DNA of 64,000 nt, taken from NCBI GenBank assembly GCA_942491575.1, contig CALOBT010000031.1, positions 558,001 through 622,000 of the forward strand, written 5' to 3'. Position 1 is the stretch's first letter. Each line of letters starts with the position of its first letter. The stretch comes from CAZHNW01 sp942491575 (GTDB lineage: Bacteria; Spirochaetota; UBA4802; UBA5550). This document shows positions 8,984 through 18,300 of the stretch, one piece after another. The translations under genes were made by a program, and so were the position numbers. Below the pieces are notes generated by a model that did not search any database, was not told where the DNA came from, and saw only the letters and a list, made by a program, of their open reading frames with translations.

Positions 8984-10147
8984 ATGAAAGAAAAATGTAA
9001 AAAGTTATTTAAACTGTTTCGAATATTGTCAGTCGCAGGAATAGTTGCTGTTTCAGGATTTACTATTTTTGGCTGCGATGGTTCATCAAATGATTCAACT
9101 CCAGATGCACCTCTTGTTCCGCAAAATATTGTTAGTTTTACAATAGAAAAAGACAGCGTAGTCAAAGAAATTAGTTTAACAAAAGGATATTCAGACAGTT
9201 ACTTCAATAATGGTCTACCAGCCTGTGGCCAGGAAGAGAAGGGTGATTCAATTTTTATTTCGGCCATGAGCCAGGCATTGAATTCAGGCCAGGATCCGGA
9301 TGGAGATTTTCAGGCGGCGTATATATATTTGCCGAATGAAAATTTCAACAAAACAGGCAAAATTACCGGCCAGGAAATTGAATTTATTGATATAGTGGGT
9401 GGTACTGAAGAATATAGCTATGGAACTATCGAAATTGACATTATTGTTGTAAAAGATAATGTTATCGGGGGAACCTTCAGTGGAACCCTTGAGGACGGTT
9501 CAGTAATTACCAATGGTTTTTTTGACGTCTTAAATGTTGTAAAGCCCGAGGCTTCTTTTCCTGAGGGATTAAGTGTTTATTCAAGGCAGGCTGAAACAGC
9601 AGACATTGCCGGATTATATGTTGTAGATGGTACGGAAAATGGATATACCAGGTATGTCAGCATGAATGATCCCGGGACATATAGGGTGGCTTCATCAACT
9701 GCTGGCGTCTGGGCAATATATGATGGTGAAACATCAATGGTGTATAAAAATAATTTAAAAAATCAATCCTCTCCATGGTCTGCAAACAACAGCTGGTTCC
9801 TGGGGGATGGTTCATCTCTTACCAATGATCAAATGCCGATTATATCCTCTACAACAATCGGAGTAATTGGAAATACTGTTGTTGGTGAAACCTTAACCGG
9901 AAATTATATATTTAAAGATAAGAATGGCGGCACTGACAGTTCTACATATCAGTGGTACCGCGTAAATGATGATAAGCCCGCTGCAGAGGATTATATTCTT
10001 ATAACAGGGGCAACCGGGAAGACATATACTTTAACAGCTGATGATATTGGAAAATATATTTGTTTCGAGGTAACCCCGGTAAGCAGTCTCGGTAATAAGG
10101 GAGAGGCAGCTCGAAGTGAGGTCTACGGGACATCGGCAGTAGAGTAG
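8984..10147 (+). CDS. Lipoprotein with C-terminal Ig-like domain
   Basis: A 387-residue exported protein. The signal peptide ends at TIFGC (about residue 31), a relaxed lipobox, followed by a Ser/Asp/Pro linker. The central part (about 45-280) has no recognised domain and is beta-rich. The C-terminal 90 residues (about 290-380) have the pattern GNTVVGETLTGNY...YQWYR...ITGATGKTYTLTADDIGKYICFEVTP. This is typical of Ig-like repeats in bacterial surface proteins that bind partners or carbohydrate. Codon use is AT-rich compared with its neighbours. A strong terminator follows. Function is unknown; cell-surface location is inferred from the signal. Confidence 0.82.
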   Translation: MKEKCKKLFKLFRILSVAGIVAVSGFTIFGCDGSSNDSTPDAPLVPQNIVSFTIEKDSVVKEISLTKGYSDSYFNNGLPACGQEEKGDSIFISAMSQALNSGQDPDGDFQAAYIYLPNENFNKTGKITGQEIEFIDIVGGTEEYSYGTIEIDIIVVKDNVIGGTFSGTLEDGSVITNGFFDVLNVVKPEASFPEGLSVYSRQAETADIAGLYVVDGTENGYTRYVSMNDPGTYRVASSTAGVWAIYDGETSMVYKNNLKNQSSPWSANNSWFLGDGSSLTNDQMPIISSTTIGVIGNTVVGETLTGNYIFKDKNGGTDSSTYQWYRVNDDKPAAEDYILITGATGKTYTLTADDIGKYICFEVTPVSSLGNKGEAARSEVYGTSAVE

Positions 10148-10180
10148 AAGATGTGAAATAATTATTTCCCTTTAAAAAAA

Positions 10181-10219
10181 AGAAAGCCACCTGAGAAATC
10201 AGCTGGCTTTCTTTTTTTA
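10181..10219. terminator. Bidirectional rho-independent terminator
   Basis: AGAAAGCCA-C-CTGA pairs with TCAG-CTGGCTTTCT around GAAA, flanked by an A-run on the left and seven T on the right. It serves the lipoprotein gene and probably also the convergent nitroreductase gene. Confidence 0.9.
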
Positions 10220-10286
10220 TACAGCGGTTCTTAAAAAAATCCCATACCTTTTGTTTCGGTGAATTGTCACTGGAGGTGATAATTTT

Positions 10287-10988
10287 TTATTTGCCCACGG
10301 GCATCACGCAGAGGGGCCTTTCTTCCTTCCTCATTTTCATAACAGCCTGAACTCTTTCATCATTAAAGGCTCCGATTAACACCGTACCGAGCTTTAATGA
10401 TGCCGCCTGGAGATAGATATTCTGTGAAACATTTCCCGCCTCAATATGTGCATATTTTATACCGCGCTCGCCGTATTTGCCAGTAACTCTTTCGTAAACA
10501 GCAGCTATGAGCAGCACCACGGCGCCTTTTTTAATGCTAGCCTGCCCCAGGGAGGCCCTGGCAAGATCTGACCGGACATCCCCATTTGCCACAAGTTGCA
10601 GAGAATGTTTTTGGCAGAGATACCGGTATACGCCTGGATCGATAGATGTTACATCTCCGACAGCAATGTATATTTCCATTGGGTAGAGGGCCCCTGCGGA
10701 GGGGGCAGTGCGAAAAAAATTGTCCCTGGTGATGCCCTGGGCGGCCCAGAGAAGCTGGGAGAGGTCATGCAAAGAAAGGGGTTCGTTGCTGTAATCCCTC
10801 GTGGACCTTCGCGTCAGGAGGGTTTCTTCAAGAGAAGTGTTTCCTGAATAGTCCGGTGCAGGCATTTGAATTATATTATGGCTTGATTGCATTGTTTTAT
10901 CTCTCCCTGTTATTGAATAGCATAAAATGAAAATAATGAGAAATGTAGAGGCCAGAACCGCCGTTGGAATATAGATGGCTTTGTTCAT
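10287..10988 (-). CDS. Membrane-anchored SagB/ThcOx-type nitroreductase
   Basis: A 233-residue FMN-dependent oxidoreductase of the nitroreductase fold, closest in look to the SagB/ThcOx group. Landmarks are RRSTRDY (FMN phosphate binding, about 60-66), LSQLLWAAQGI, APSAGALYPMEIYI, and the terminal PLCVMPVGK. Residues about 8-27 form one hydrophobic segment, so the domain probably faces the periplasm or is anchored at the membrane. SagB proteins oxidise azolines in peptide natural products, but no cyclodehydratase (SagC/SagD) or precursor peptide is nearby. A stand-alone flavin oxidoreductase of unknown substrate is therefore more likely. The ATG at 10988 follows AGAGGAG. Family assignment is firm; the reaction is not known. 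Confidence 0.88.
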   Translation of the reverse strand: MNKAIYIPTAVLASTFLIIFILCYSITGRDKTMQSSHNIIQMPAPDYSGNTSLEETLLTRRSTRDYSNEPLSLHDLSQLLWAAQGITRDNFFRTAPSAGALYPMEIYIAVGDVTSIDPGVYRYLCQKHSLQLVANGDVRSDLARASLGQASIKKGAVVLLIAAVYERVTGKYGERGIKYAHIEAGNVSQNIYLQAASLKLGTVLIGAFNDERVQAVMKMRKEERPLCVMPVGK

Positions 10989-11295
10989 CAGTTCACACTC
11001 CTCTTGAATTCTACTATAACAGGTAAGACGGCTCTAAGTATATCTTCTGTTTATATAATAAAAATAATGATCAGTCAATAGTATGATGAAATATAGTCAG
11101 GGTGTAGATTTTTTTTAAATTGATCCTATGCTGTTTATAGAGTTGGTCCTGGTGAAACGGCAAAGTTTAAAAAAGCCTTGAATCTGCTGCATTTTTAATT
11201 AAAATGAATAAGGAAATACGTTTAGAAAAATAATTTTAGTAAGCTAAAGCCATTTAGATTATTAGATTCAGTCAGTTGAATGGAATAAAACCTTC
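10989..11295. promoter_or_regulatory. Divergent intergenic region, AT-rich
   Basis: About 307 bases between the nitroreductase and SpoIIE-like genes. No gene or convincing operator is seen. Promoters for both genes must lie here. Confidence 0.4.
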
Positions 11296-12450
11296 ATGGA
11301 TAAAAAATCTTTTATCGCAAGAATGCTGGAAGCATTTGAATCACTAAACAGCACTCTCAATATTGGTGTTCTGGAAGTGCTTGTAAAGGCTGATGAAACC
11401 TATGCTTCTTTTTTCAGGAAGGAATTGATCCATGATGAAAAATTTTTAAGCCTGGACTCAATTGTTTCAGAGAGTTCCTTCATGGAAACACCTGACCAGA
11501 AAGTTCATGACCTAAAACTGAATTCAGAGACCGGGATTGAAATTTTCTGTAAAATTTACCCGTTACCTTTTAATGAAAAAATTGCGGGTTTCGTAATTTT
11601 TCAATCCGGTGAAGAGATTGATTCCGTCAATTATTCGATTTTTGAATTCCTTGCGAAAGTTATCGGTTTGTTTGTCGAATATACCAGCTTTGAGGTTGAA
11701 ACAATCCGAGACAGTGAAAAATATAAAAATGAACTGATTAACATGCGTGATATCCAGGCTAAGCTTTTCCCTAAATTCGAAGAAGTAGAAAGCATGGATA
11801 TCAGTTCAGCCTATCTGCCAAGTGATTTCATGACGGGAAATTTTATCGATGGCACGTTTTTAGATAAAAATAATTACCAGGTTGCAGTATGTGAGGTAAA
11901 GGGAAGTTATGCCACATCCTCTTTTGTGGGTGCCGCCATTCGTACACTGCTTCATTCTGAGGAATCGTTAAAAACAACCCCCTCAGTATTGATTGAAAGA
12001 ATAAGCAGTAAATTGAAATCTATTATTTCCGGAATACATTCCCTTGTTAATATCAGTATCTATCAGATAAATGTAAATACAGGGAGAGTAACCTTCTCCT
12101 CGTTGGGAAGTATGACTACTGTTTTCTACAATATGAAAAGGAAGGGGCATGTTAACCTGAAAGATACCAGTGTAGGTAAACTTCTTGAAAAACAGAATTT
12201 TTATAAGGATATTTCACTTTCTCTTGAAGGGGGTGATGCATTACTTTTTTATTCACAGGGAATTCTGTCTACTACAACTGAGGATGGCAGCATGTCATAT
12301 GGGGAGGGGAGGCTGATTGAAAATTTTCGGGAAAATGTACATGAAGATGCTACCGGTGTTGTTCATTCCATTATAGAGAGTGTTTATGAACTCGCAAACT
12401 ATTCTCCTATATCTGAAGACATTATGCTTATCTGTATGAAAAGAAAATGA
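11296..12450 (+). CDS. SpoIIE/RsbU-type PP2C domain protein, catalytic metal ligands replaced
   Basis: A 384-residue cytoplasmic protein. The first 150 residues may be a GAF-like sensor. A helix (about 140-158) leads into the C-terminal domain (about 155-384), which follows the SpoIIE/RsbU phosphatase pattern: QAKLFPKF, then SSAYLPSD, and a final SEDIMLICMKRK. The acidic residues that bind Mn in active members are changed. GGD(Y/F)xD is TGNFID (N182), DVxGxG is EVKGSY (E200), and the TDG of the late motif is SQG. Loss of three ligands suggests a pseudophosphatase that binds rather than dephosphorylates an anti-sigma antagonist. No STAS or anti-sigma gene is adjacent. The fold is inferred from the order of motifs; loss of activity is inference. 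Confidence 0.75.
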   Translation: MDKKSFIARMLEAFESLNSTLNIGVLEVLVKADETYASFFRKELIHDEKFLSLDSIVSESSFMETPDQKVHDLKLNSETGIEIFCKIYPLPFNEKIAGFVIFQSGEEIDSVNYSIFEFLAKVIGLFVEYTSFEVETIRDSEKYKNELINMRDIQAKLFPKFEEVESMDISSAYLPSDFMTGNFIDGTFLDKNNYQVAVCEVKGSYATSSFVGAAIRTLLHSEESLKTTPSVLIERISSKLKSIISGIHSLVNISIYQINVNTGRVTFSSLGSMTTVFYNMKRKGHVNLKDTSVGKLLEKQNFYKDISLSLEGGDALLFYSQGILSTTTEDGSMSYGEGRLIENFRENVHEDATGVVHSIIESVYELANYSPISEDIMLICMKRK

Positions 12451-12488
12451 TTGAAAACTGATTATCGGAAAAAAATAATCAGCCGCTG

Positions 12489-12756
12489 AAAAATCTTGCG
12501 TTTTTTTTTAATGTAATCATCACCATTGCAGAATTTGTCGGTAAATTTATAGTAGGTTTTTCTCTCCTGTCATGTCTGCCTTAATTCGGAAAATAGAGAA
12601 GCGGGTGATACGGTCAGTATTATAAAATCTATTAATGAAATGCTGATGAATAAACTTTATATTGGACATACTACACTTCAGCTGGAGAAACAGCTTTTAT
12701 GTTCCCTTGAATCCGGGGATTGTTGTAACCGCTCCGGGATTCCAGGCGATTCATAA
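12489..12756 (+). pseudogene. Remnant of a cation diffusion facilitator (CzcD-like) gene
   Basis: Two fragments in different frames match the two ends of CDF metal exporters. The first (about 12489-12584) reads KNLAFFFNVIITIAEFVG, then FSLLSCLP and a stop. This corresponds to the first membrane helix, where intact members read on through LLSDALH. The second (about 12607-12756) reads GDTVSIIKSINEMLMNK, then LYIGHTTLQLE, followed by a Cys-containing tail and a stop. This is the usual end of the cytoplasmic domain. The five central helices and their metal ligands are gone, so the gene is dead. The A/T-rich flanks are consistent with decay. The match is from memory of the family pattern and should be confirmed by a profile search. 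Confidence 0.75.
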
Positions 12757-12763
12757 CTGAATC

Positions 12764-14152
12764 TCAGGCAGGTATTGTTACAGTGAATCTGCTGCCAACT
12801 CCTGGTTCACTTTCGATGTTAATGACACCTTTGTGGGCTTCGATAAACTGTCGGCAGAGTTTCATCCCCAGGCCACTTCCCCGTTCATTGTCGGTTCCGT
12901 GAGTTGAATAGAAATCATCAGAATGGAGTATTTTGTAAATGGTTTCTTTTGACATACCTGTACCGGAATCCTGAATTGTGAATATTAGATTTTCCTTATT
13001 TTTTTCTGCTTCCAGAGTTATTGTTCCCTCCCGTGGGGTGAATTTAATCGCATTTGCTACCAGGTTTCGGATGACGGTGTTGATCATGTTAGGATCTATT
13101 ACTGCTGTTATATTTTCAGGGAGAGATTTATTGATGTTGATAAATTTATTTTTTGCGGAAATCTCAATAATTTCCAGTGTGCCTGACAGAAGGTCTGAGA
13201 TATCTGTTTCAACAGGCTCCGGGTATATATCCCCGCGTTGACTTCGGGCCCACATTAAAAGGTTTTCCAGTAAAATAAATGTATTTTCAGTGTCTTTATA
13301 AAGGACTTCGATGAAATCCCGCAGAGAATCTGCATCCATATCTGCCTGTTGTTCCAGGAATAAATGGAGTACACTGTTAATGTTTCCAAGTGGAGCACGA
13401 AGATCGTGGGCTATTATTGAGAACATTTTATCTTTCATCTGGTTTAGTTCTACAAGTTTCTTTTCTGCTCTAAATGATGCAGCTTCCGCTTCTTTCCTTT
13501 CATCAATTTCCTTTTGAAGGGTTGCATTCATTGAAGCAAGCTGTTGATTGTCAAGAAAATCACGGATACGATAGGTAAAGACTATATGATGAGCCAGTAG
13601 TGAAATGAGGATAAAAATTATCATGGGTGGCGCAGCATGGAACATATGGTCGATTAAGGCTTCTTCGTTATTAAAAAGCAATAGTGCCATGGTAATATAG
13701 ATGACATTGATGCCGAGAATTGTTGTCAGGGCTCCCAGGTGGGTCATGGTAATAAAGGTAGCAATCGCAATTTCAATCTGTACAATTCCCAGGAAATACA
13801 TCCCCTTGGCCCATGCGGCAATAATGCTCAGATTTACAGCTATAATGAAAATCCCAACACTGTAAATGTGTCTCTGATGATGAAGAAAGAATTTTTTGAA
13901 GAGGAAAGAAAAAGTAAATAAGGAAATAAATATAATAATGGCAACGAGCCTTGTGGCGAGTACCCTGCCGAAGTCTGCCCCCATTATCTTCATGTCCTTC
14001 ATGATCGGAATAGAGTAGATAACGGGGATGATGAAAAAGATTAATCTCATTATGGCCATACTGTGCAAAGGGATTTGCCTGATTATATCTTTTTCTGTTT
14101 CTATAATTTTGAATAGTTTTCTTGCCGGGACCATGCAACAGATTACCTTCAT
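12764..14152 (-). CDS. Membrane sensor histidine kinase
   Basis: A 462-residue kinase with a predicted six-helix N-terminal membrane region (about 25-195), a short coiled coil (about 197-235), a dimerisation and phosphoacceptor domain with SIIAHDLRAPLGNI (about 242-256), and a HATPase domain. ATP-site boxes visible are NLVANAIKFTP (N), DSGTGMS (G1) and GSGLGMKLCRQFIEAHKG (G2). No periplasmic sensor domain is evident, so the membrane part probably senses. No response regulator is adjacent. The start may be the ATG at 14152 or the one at 14134, since AAGG lies before the second. It ends eight bases from the CDF remnant. Confidence 0.9.
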   Translation of the reverse strand: MKVICCMVPARKLFKIIETEKDIIRQIPLHSMAIMRLIFFIIPVIYSIPIMKDMKIMGADFGRVLATRLVAIIIFISLFTFSFLFKKFFLHHQRHIYSVGIFIIAVNLSIIAAWAKGMYFLGIVQIEIAIATFITMTHLGALTTILGINVIYITMALLLFNNEEALIDHMFHAAPPMIIFILISLLAHHIVFTYRIRDFLDNQQLASMNATLQKEIDERKEAEAASFRAEKKLVELNQMKDKMFSIIAHDLRAPLGNINSVLHLFLEQQADMDADSLRDFIEVLYKDTENTFILLENLLMWARSQRGDIYPEPVETDISDLLSGTLEIIEISAKNKFININKSLPENITAVIDPNMINTVIRNLVANAIKFTPREGTITLEAEKNKENLIFTIQDSGTGMSKETIYKILHSDDFYSTHGTDNERGSGLGMKLCRQFIEAHKGVINIESEPGVGSRFTVTIPA

Positions 14153-14269
14153 TTATATATAAAGTCAATTCTATTCCTTCTTTAAATCTGTTTTGAAATT
14201 CATTTCCAGTATTAAAAAGGATTGTTTTTTCTTCCCTGATTTTTTATAATCTGTTATTGAGAGGTTGAA

Positions 14270-14755
14270 ATGGAATCCAAATATGTGAAAGACAGTAGTA
14301 TGGAAATTTTTATGCAGATGACTCATCAGGATGCTAATCTTGCGGGTAATGTACATGGCGGTATGATAATGAAGTATATTGATAATACTGCTGCGATCGT
14401 AGCAAGCAGGCATGCCCAGGGCAATACCGTAACTGCATCTATAGATCGTCTCGATTTTCATAGCCCCGTCTATGTGGGTGATTTACTGAGAGTTAAAGCG
14501 AGCATAAACTATATTGGGAGAACGTCGATGGAAGTTGGAGTCCGCGTCGAAGCAGAAAATTTTATCACAGGGGAATTTCGTCATACGGCATCGGCTTATT
14601 TAACCTTTGTACCCCTGGATGCTGAGGGTCATCCACGCAAGGTGCCGGATATTATTTTTCAAACAGAAGATGAGCAGAGAAGAAACTGTGCAGCTGCGGA
14701 ACGGAGGAAGTATAGAAACAGTCTCCGGCAAAAAGATGAAGGTAAGTGTAAGTGA
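14270..14755 (+). CDS. Hotdog-fold acyl-CoA thioesterase
   Basis: A 161-residue cytoplasmic enzyme of the BACH/YciA type, hydrolysing acyl-CoA to free acid and CoA. The active-site helix region is visible as NLAGNVHGGMIMKYIDNTAAIVA, where Asn and the following Asp are the usual catalytic pair. DRLDFHSPVYVGD and the terminal strand SAYLTFVPLD are also typical. A basic tail (about 140-161) is unlike the rest. GAGAGG precedes the ATG at 14270. It ends 19 bases before the DUF2339 gene, so the three genes here probably form one transcript. The acyl chain preference cannot be read. Confidence 0.92.
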   Translation: MESKYVKDSSMEIFMQMTHQDANLAGNVHGGMIMKYIDNTAAIVASRHAQGNTVTASIDRLDFHSPVYVGDLLRVKASINYIGRTSMEVGVRVEAENFITGEFRHTASAYLTFVPLDAEGHPRKVPDIIFQTEDEQRRNCAAAERRKYRNSLRQKDEGKCK

Positions 14756-14774
14756 AAAAAAAGTAATGGAGTAA

Positions 14775-16727
14775 ATGATGAAATGTCCCGCATGTGAAAA
14801 AGCCTTTACTGAAAAAACAACGGTCTGTCAAAATTGCGGATATAAATTCCCCAAAGAGATGATTAAGGAACTGGAGGCATACTTTCAGTTGTCTGAGGAA
14901 TCTTCCTTCCTTGATAATCTTTTGAACCAGATTACCCGGAGAAGGAAAGATCTGAGAGTTAAACTGCAGATTGTTGAAAAGAATCTCAATGCAGTGATAC
15001 TCCATTTGTCAAAGACTGCAAAGCCGCCAGCCCCGGAAATTGCCCCGGTAAAAGAATCTATGCCGGTGACTGCCGCATCTCCTGTTGAGGAGCCGGTAGC
15101 TTCCAGTATATCAAGAATCAGGCAGGAAGGAAGAAAACAGCTGACAGAGGAAAAGTTCGGACAAAAATGGCTCCTCATCGCAGGGATCGTAATACTGGTT
15201 TTCGGGGTTGGGTATTTCCTTAAATATTCTTTTGACCAGGGCTGGATAGGTCCCGCGGGAAGGATTATTATGGCCTATCTACTTGGGATAGCTCTTCTGT
15301 TTGCAGGGAATCTTTTCAAGTCCAGGGATTTTGAGCCATTTGGTCTCAGTATAATGGGAGGAGGGCTTGCGGTTTTCTATTTTTCTACTTTTGCTGCATT
15401 CCAAATATATGCCCTCTTCGGTCAAACCCTTGCTTTTGTGTTTATGCTGATGGTCACCATCCTTTCTGCAGCTCTTGCACTGGTACATGATTCGAAATGG
15501 CTTGCAGTGCTCGGTCTTGCAGGCGGATTTTTAACACCATTATTTCTGAGTACCGGAGAAAATAATCAACTTTTTCTTATGACCTACATGGTCTTAATAA
15601 ACTGCGGGATTCTTGCCATCGCTTTTTTTAGAAAGTGGTCTATATTAAATATTCTTGGTTTTATCTTTACATGGCTGCTTTACACGGGATGGCATTCTAC
15701 TCATTATGCCGCTGATGCATTTTGGATGACAATAATTTATCTGACTATATTTTTCCTTATCTACAGCATTGTTCCCTTCGCTTATTATTTTGTGCGTGGT
15801 GCCGGTAATGAACCCGTTACCGGATTCTATATCGTTGTTCCAAATTCCTTCATTGCCTTCGGCTTCAGCTTTGCCATTATCAGCGAAAGTTTCTCTAAAG
15901 AGTGGGTCAGTATTATTGCACTTCTTTATGCCCTGATATTTATTCTAATGGCTGCATGGATGTATCGCGAGGGGCGAACACATCTGAATGCTTTTGTTGT
16001 GCTTCTTGCGAAAGCCTCATTTTTCCTGATCATTACTGTTCCCCTGCTGTTTAAAGGTCCATGGATTACCCTTTTCTGGGTAGCTCAGGCCATGCTTCTT
16101 CTATGGCTCGGTGTTCGTCTTGAGCGGCGAAGTCTTCTGATTAAATCATACCTGCTGCTGATTGTCGCCGTGGGTAAATTTATTTTTTATGATTTCAGCG
16201 AAATCTTCGGACTGGCGGAAGGTACATTTTTTGAGGCAGGATATGCTGACCAGTTCGTGCCGAGAATCGTCCTGGAAATATTTACTCTTTCGGTGCTTTT
16301 CTTTTTTATGAAACTTGTTAAAAGAGAAAATGTGGCTTTGGTCAACCGTGGCGGGGACGGAGGAATGTATGTGGCGATATTTGGTTTTCTTCTTTTTGTT
16401 GTGTTGAATATTGAAGTACTGGCGTTTTTCCATGATTACCTTCCCGATGCCAGAAACGGTGCCCTCTCCGTATACTGGGCGCTCTTTTCTGTTGGCGTGA
16501 TGTTAATAGGTTTTCGTAATAACAGCAGCCTCGTCAGGAGAACAGCCATGGTATTATTTGGAATTACTATCGGAAAAGTTTTTCTATATGATACAGCTGC
16601 CTTTTCCACGCCATACAGAATTCTATCATTCATTCTTGTAGGGTTACTCCTGATGGGGGCTTCTTTTCTTTACCACCGTTACCGGGATGAGATTATTGAT
16701 GCCGTCTCTGAGGAAGACGAGAAATGA
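14775..16727 (+). CDS. DUF2339 multi-pass membrane protein with N-terminal zinc ribbon
   Basis: A 650-residue protein of unknown function. Residues 4-22 form a small zinc ribbon, CPACEKAF...CQNCG. A helical, partly coiled segment follows (about 28-80), then a Pro/Ala linker. From about 130 onwards about 18-20 hydrophobic helices make up the DUF2339 domain, beginning KFGQKWLLIAGIVILVFGVGYFLKYSFDQGWIGP. Such proteins often sit with DUF3999 proteins, as here, and are guessed to work in the envelope. GGAG lies before the tandem ATGs at 14775 and 14778. The stop overlaps the next start by four bases, so the two are translationally coupled. Confidence 0.9.
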   Translation: MMKCPACEKAFTEKTTVCQNCGYKFPKEMIKELEAYFQLSEESSFLDNLLNQITRRRKDLRVKLQIVEKNLNAVILHLSKTAKPPAPEIAPVKESMPVTAASPVEEPVASSISRIRQEGRKQLTEEKFGQKWLLIAGIVILVFGVGYFLKYSFDQGWIGPAGRIIMAYLLGIALLFAGNLFKSRDFEPFGLSIMGGGLAVFYFSTFAAFQIYALFGQTLAFVFMLMVTILSAALALVHDSKWLAVLGLAGGFLTPLFLSTGENNQLFLMTYMVLINCGILAIAFFRKWSILNILGFIFTWLLYTGWHSTHYAADAFWMTIIYLTIFFLIYSIVPFAYYFVRGAGNEPVTGFYIVVPNSFIAFGFSFAIISESFSKEWVSIIALLYALIFILMAAWMYREGRTHLNAFVVLLAKASFFLIITVPLLFKGPWITLFWVAQAMLLLWLGVRLERRSLLIKSYLLLIVAVGKFIFYDFSEIFGLAEGTFFEAGYADQFVPRIVLEIFTLSVLFFFMKLVKRENVALVNRGGDGGMYVAIFGFLLFVVLNIEVLAFFHDYLPDARNGALSVYWALFSVGVMLIGFRNNSSLVRRTAMVLFGITIGKVFLYDTAAFSTPYRILSFILVGLLLMGASFLYHRYRDEIIDAVSEEDEK

Positions 16728-18046
16728 AGAAATTTCTGTTAACCGGCGTGATACTTTGCCTTTTTGCTGTATCGCTGCAATCAGCGGCGTTAAATAACAG
16801 GGAGTATAAGTTCTCTGCAAAAGTTTCCGGTCCCTTTGTGAGTGATTCAATATACCGCCTCCATGCAGGCGAAGGAATTTTGAAGGAAGCAGCTCGCGGC
16901 TGTGCTGATGTCAGGCTTGTCGATGACAGAGGGAATGAGGTTCCCTATGCGGTTATAGACCACCGGGAAACAACCCCCGGGAAACGTTTTTATACTCTTC
17001 ATATTATTGCCTATTCGGAAGAGAGGGACGGAGATCGTCTGACAGTCCGGGTCCCCCGTAAGGCAGGGCAGCTGAGCAAACTGAAACTCCAGACAACTGA
17101 AAAGGGATTTGTAAAAAAATATCTTCTTGAGGGGAGTATGGATCGTAGAACCTGGAAAAGGATATCCGGGGGGCTTGTGTATGATTTTTATCCGACTGTG
17201 CATTTGAGAAAAACAGATATTGCCGCAAGGCAAAGTTCCTTTCGTTATCTCAGAATAAATTTAAAATCCACGGATCGATCTTCCAGGGAAGCAGAAAAAA
17301 TACTTTTACGATTTAAAAAAGGTTCCATTGAGTTCAACAGAAGACAGTCGAGGCATCTGAAAATCGATTCTATCCGGGGAGTGGTCTGGCGGGGGGAAAA
17401 AATTTCTGCAAGATATGACGGAATGGCGCTGAAGCATGAGTCCGGTAAAGACGATTCTGAAGGCAGTTCCGTTTTTTCAGCCCCATCAGGAGTTCCTGCA
17501 GTGAAGGCAGTACTTACTGTTAACAATAGGTATTTTTTTCGGGAGGTGGAAGTCGAAGGCTCAGATACCGGAAAGGCTGACTCGTGGAGGTTTGTCTCCA
17601 GGGCATCAATTCATCGATTCGATCTTTCCGGAAAAAAGGATGAAGAGGTGTCACTTGAGTTGCCGGGAAGGAAGTTCTCCTTTATTCGCTTTAAAATCAG
17701 GGATGGCAGCAATCCCACCCTTCTCCTGAAAAAGATTGAGTTATTCTGGCCTCGGCAATATCTTTTTTTTATTCCATCCTCACCCTCTAAAGAAATTTCC
17801 ATATGGTGGGGAAGTTTAAGCGCATCCCTTCCTGAATATGATATCTCTCATTTTATTAACCAGGCCTCCTGGTATGAGCAAAGATTTCATGATGTTAAAG
17901 TGGTAAATATTGAGAGAAACCTGAATTATGATCCTGCGATAGCCGGCGGGGGCTATATGAGATATGCCCTGTTCGTCCTGGTGTTTTTTTTGATGATCGG
18001 CATGGGATTCTGGATATACCGGCTTGGCAGACATGTGAAAATATAA
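16724..18046 (+). CDS. DUF3999 envelope protein
   Basis: A 440-residue exported protein with a signal peptide (MKKFLLTGVILCLFAVSLQSAA), a large beta-rich extracytoplasmic part that resembles DUF3999 members, and one membrane helix near the C-terminus (about 410-432). It overlaps the DUF2339 gene by ATGA, the common arrangement for this pair. The likely picture is a periplasmic domain anchored at the inner membrane beside its multi-pass partner. Function is unknown; the family call rests on the overall pattern and gene pairing. Confidence 0.82.
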   Translation: MKKFLLTGVILCLFAVSLQSAALNNREYKFSAKVSGPFVSDSIYRLHAGEGILKEAARGCADVRLVDDRGNEVPYAVIDHRETTPGKRFYTLHIIAYSEERDGDRLTVRVPRKAGQLSKLKLQTTEKGFVKKYLLEGSMDRRTWKRISGGLVYDFYPTVHLRKTDIAARQSSFRYLRINLKSTDRSSREAEKILLRFKKGSIEFNRRQSRHLKIDSIRGVVWRGEKISARYDGMALKHESGKDDSEGSSVFSAPSGVPAVKAVLTVNNRYFFREVEVEGSDTGKADSWRFVSRASIHRFDLSGKKDEEVSLELPGRKFSFIRFKIRDGSNPTLLLKKIELFWPRQYLFFIPSSPSKEISIWWGSLSASLPEYDISHFINQASWYEQRFHDVKVVNIERNLNYDPAIAGGGYMRYALFVLVFFLMIGMGFWIYRLGRHVKI

Positions 18047-18064
18047 AAACCTGAAGGGGGAGCG

Positions 18065-18256
18065 ATGAGGCATACAATTAAGATGATTGTGGAGGAAGCC
18101 ATGGAGCGTCACTGCGATGATGCTGATCTTTTCAGGGAGGTGATCGAAGAACTGATTCATGCCTGCGGACAGCTTCTTGGGGAAGATGGACTGGATCAAA
18201 TTTTGACTATTGTTGAAAATGAACGCAAACGAATTAACCGGCTGGATACTCACTGA
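18065..18256 (+). CDS. Small helical protein of unknown function
   Basis: A 63-residue, charged, wholly helical protein (HTIKMIVEEAMERHCDD... and ...ILTIVENERKRINRL). It is preceded by a strong ribosome binding site, GGGGGAG, and lies 18 bases after the DUF3999 stop, so it is probably translated as the last gene of that operon. It has two Cys (about residues 17 and 34) but no CxxC. No family is recognised. Confidence 0.7.
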   Translation: MRHTIKMIVEEAMERHCDDADLFREVIEELIHACGQLLGEDGLDQILTIVENERKRINRLDTH

Positions 18257-18300
18257 AAATTAATGTCCTCCGGCGTTTCTCCCTTTTGTGAAATATCAGC

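Noticed and set aside
10287..10988. SagB-like enzyme as part of a peptide natural product cluster
   Set aside because: No cyclodehydratase, precursor peptide or transporter nearby.
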